Shown here: positions 63,948 to 64,000 of the stretch, piece by piece
Layout: every line of letters starts with the position of its first letter
How positions within the stretch are numbered: the first letter of the stretch is position 1
NCBI RefSeq assembly: GCF_002142215.1
Contig: NZ_NAST01000013.1
Span: 21,176-85,175 of the forward strand
Length of the DNA stretch: 64,000 nucleotides
Direction: 5' to 3'
Source of the DNA: Gilliamella sp. N-G2
Lineage (GTDB): Bacteria; Pseudomonadota; Gammaproteobacteria; Enterobacterales; Orbaceae
Translations under genes and position numbers: made by a program
Notes under the pieces: generated by a model
Database searches by the model: none
The model's input: the letters and a program-made list of their open reading frames with translations, nothing else
Told to the model about the DNA's origin: nothing

Positions 63948-64000
63948 ACGCAGCCCTTGAGACAGCAAACTGAAACAAGAAATTGTGAAGTAAATTAAAA

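Overview
The window is about 64 kb of AT-rich chromosome from a gammaproteobacterium. The core genes read like Enterobacterales/Pasteurellales relatives: a GyrB of about 803 residues, rhlB-trxA-rho synteny, fieF-pfkA synteny, RdgC, RstAB, a TfoX/Sxy protein and an E. coli-like rrn P1/P2 promoter. Base composition and gene style suggest the Orbaceae (Gilliamella-like insect-gut bacteria). That placement is inferred from memory of the family and was not tested.

Layout. (1) Positions 1-10,928 hold a same-strand run of envelope genes. They encode a membrane protein, an exported von Willebrand A (VWA) protein resembling the periplasmic part of PpkA, an ABC ATPase and permease, an exported FGE-sulfatase-fold protein, two lipoproteins, and two paralogous membrane-anchored VWA proteins. 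The set matches the TagQRST/PpkA signalling module of type VI secretion in gene content, but no kinase or phosphatase lies in the window. (2) Positions 11,057-16,926 are a foreign island at the 3' end of gyrB. It has 12-bp terminal inverted repeats, a 5-bp target duplication and 21-bp end repeats arranged asymmetrically, as in Tn7-like transposons. It carries a broken TniQ-like gene, a decayed EcoRII-like restriction-modification pair with homopolymer frameshifts, and an intact nucleotidyltransferase-DUF262 gene pair. No transposase is present. (3) Positions 16,937-22,984 are the dnaA-dnaN-recF-gyrB operon on the minus strand. ompA, rdgC and mipA lie upstream of it in place of rpmH.

(4) Positions 26,380-32,172 hold two convergent operons: class III aminotransferase, acyltransferase, arginase-fold protein; and HAD phosphatase, alpha/beta hydrolase, two small multidrug-resistance-type half transporters. 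They look like one uncharacterised pathway for making and exporting an amine compound. (5) The rest is mostly housekeeping: rstAB, glnS, purL, aroF with TyrR-like boxes, aroB, nadE, glnB, tfoX, rhlB/trxA/rho, gnd, nrdDG with NrdR boxes, carbonic anhydrase, yjiA/yjiX, murA, yajL, fieF, pfkA and a membrane O-acyltransferase. The window ends inside the leader of a ribosomal RNA operon whose 16S gene must start just beyond it.

Most interesting items: the Tn7-like island next to gyrB with its inactivated targeting gene and defence cargo, the C8 and A7 tract frameshifts in the restriction-modification genes, the NTase-DUF262 pair, the kinase-less TagQRST-like cluster, and the aminotransferase/arginase-fold/exporter gene set.
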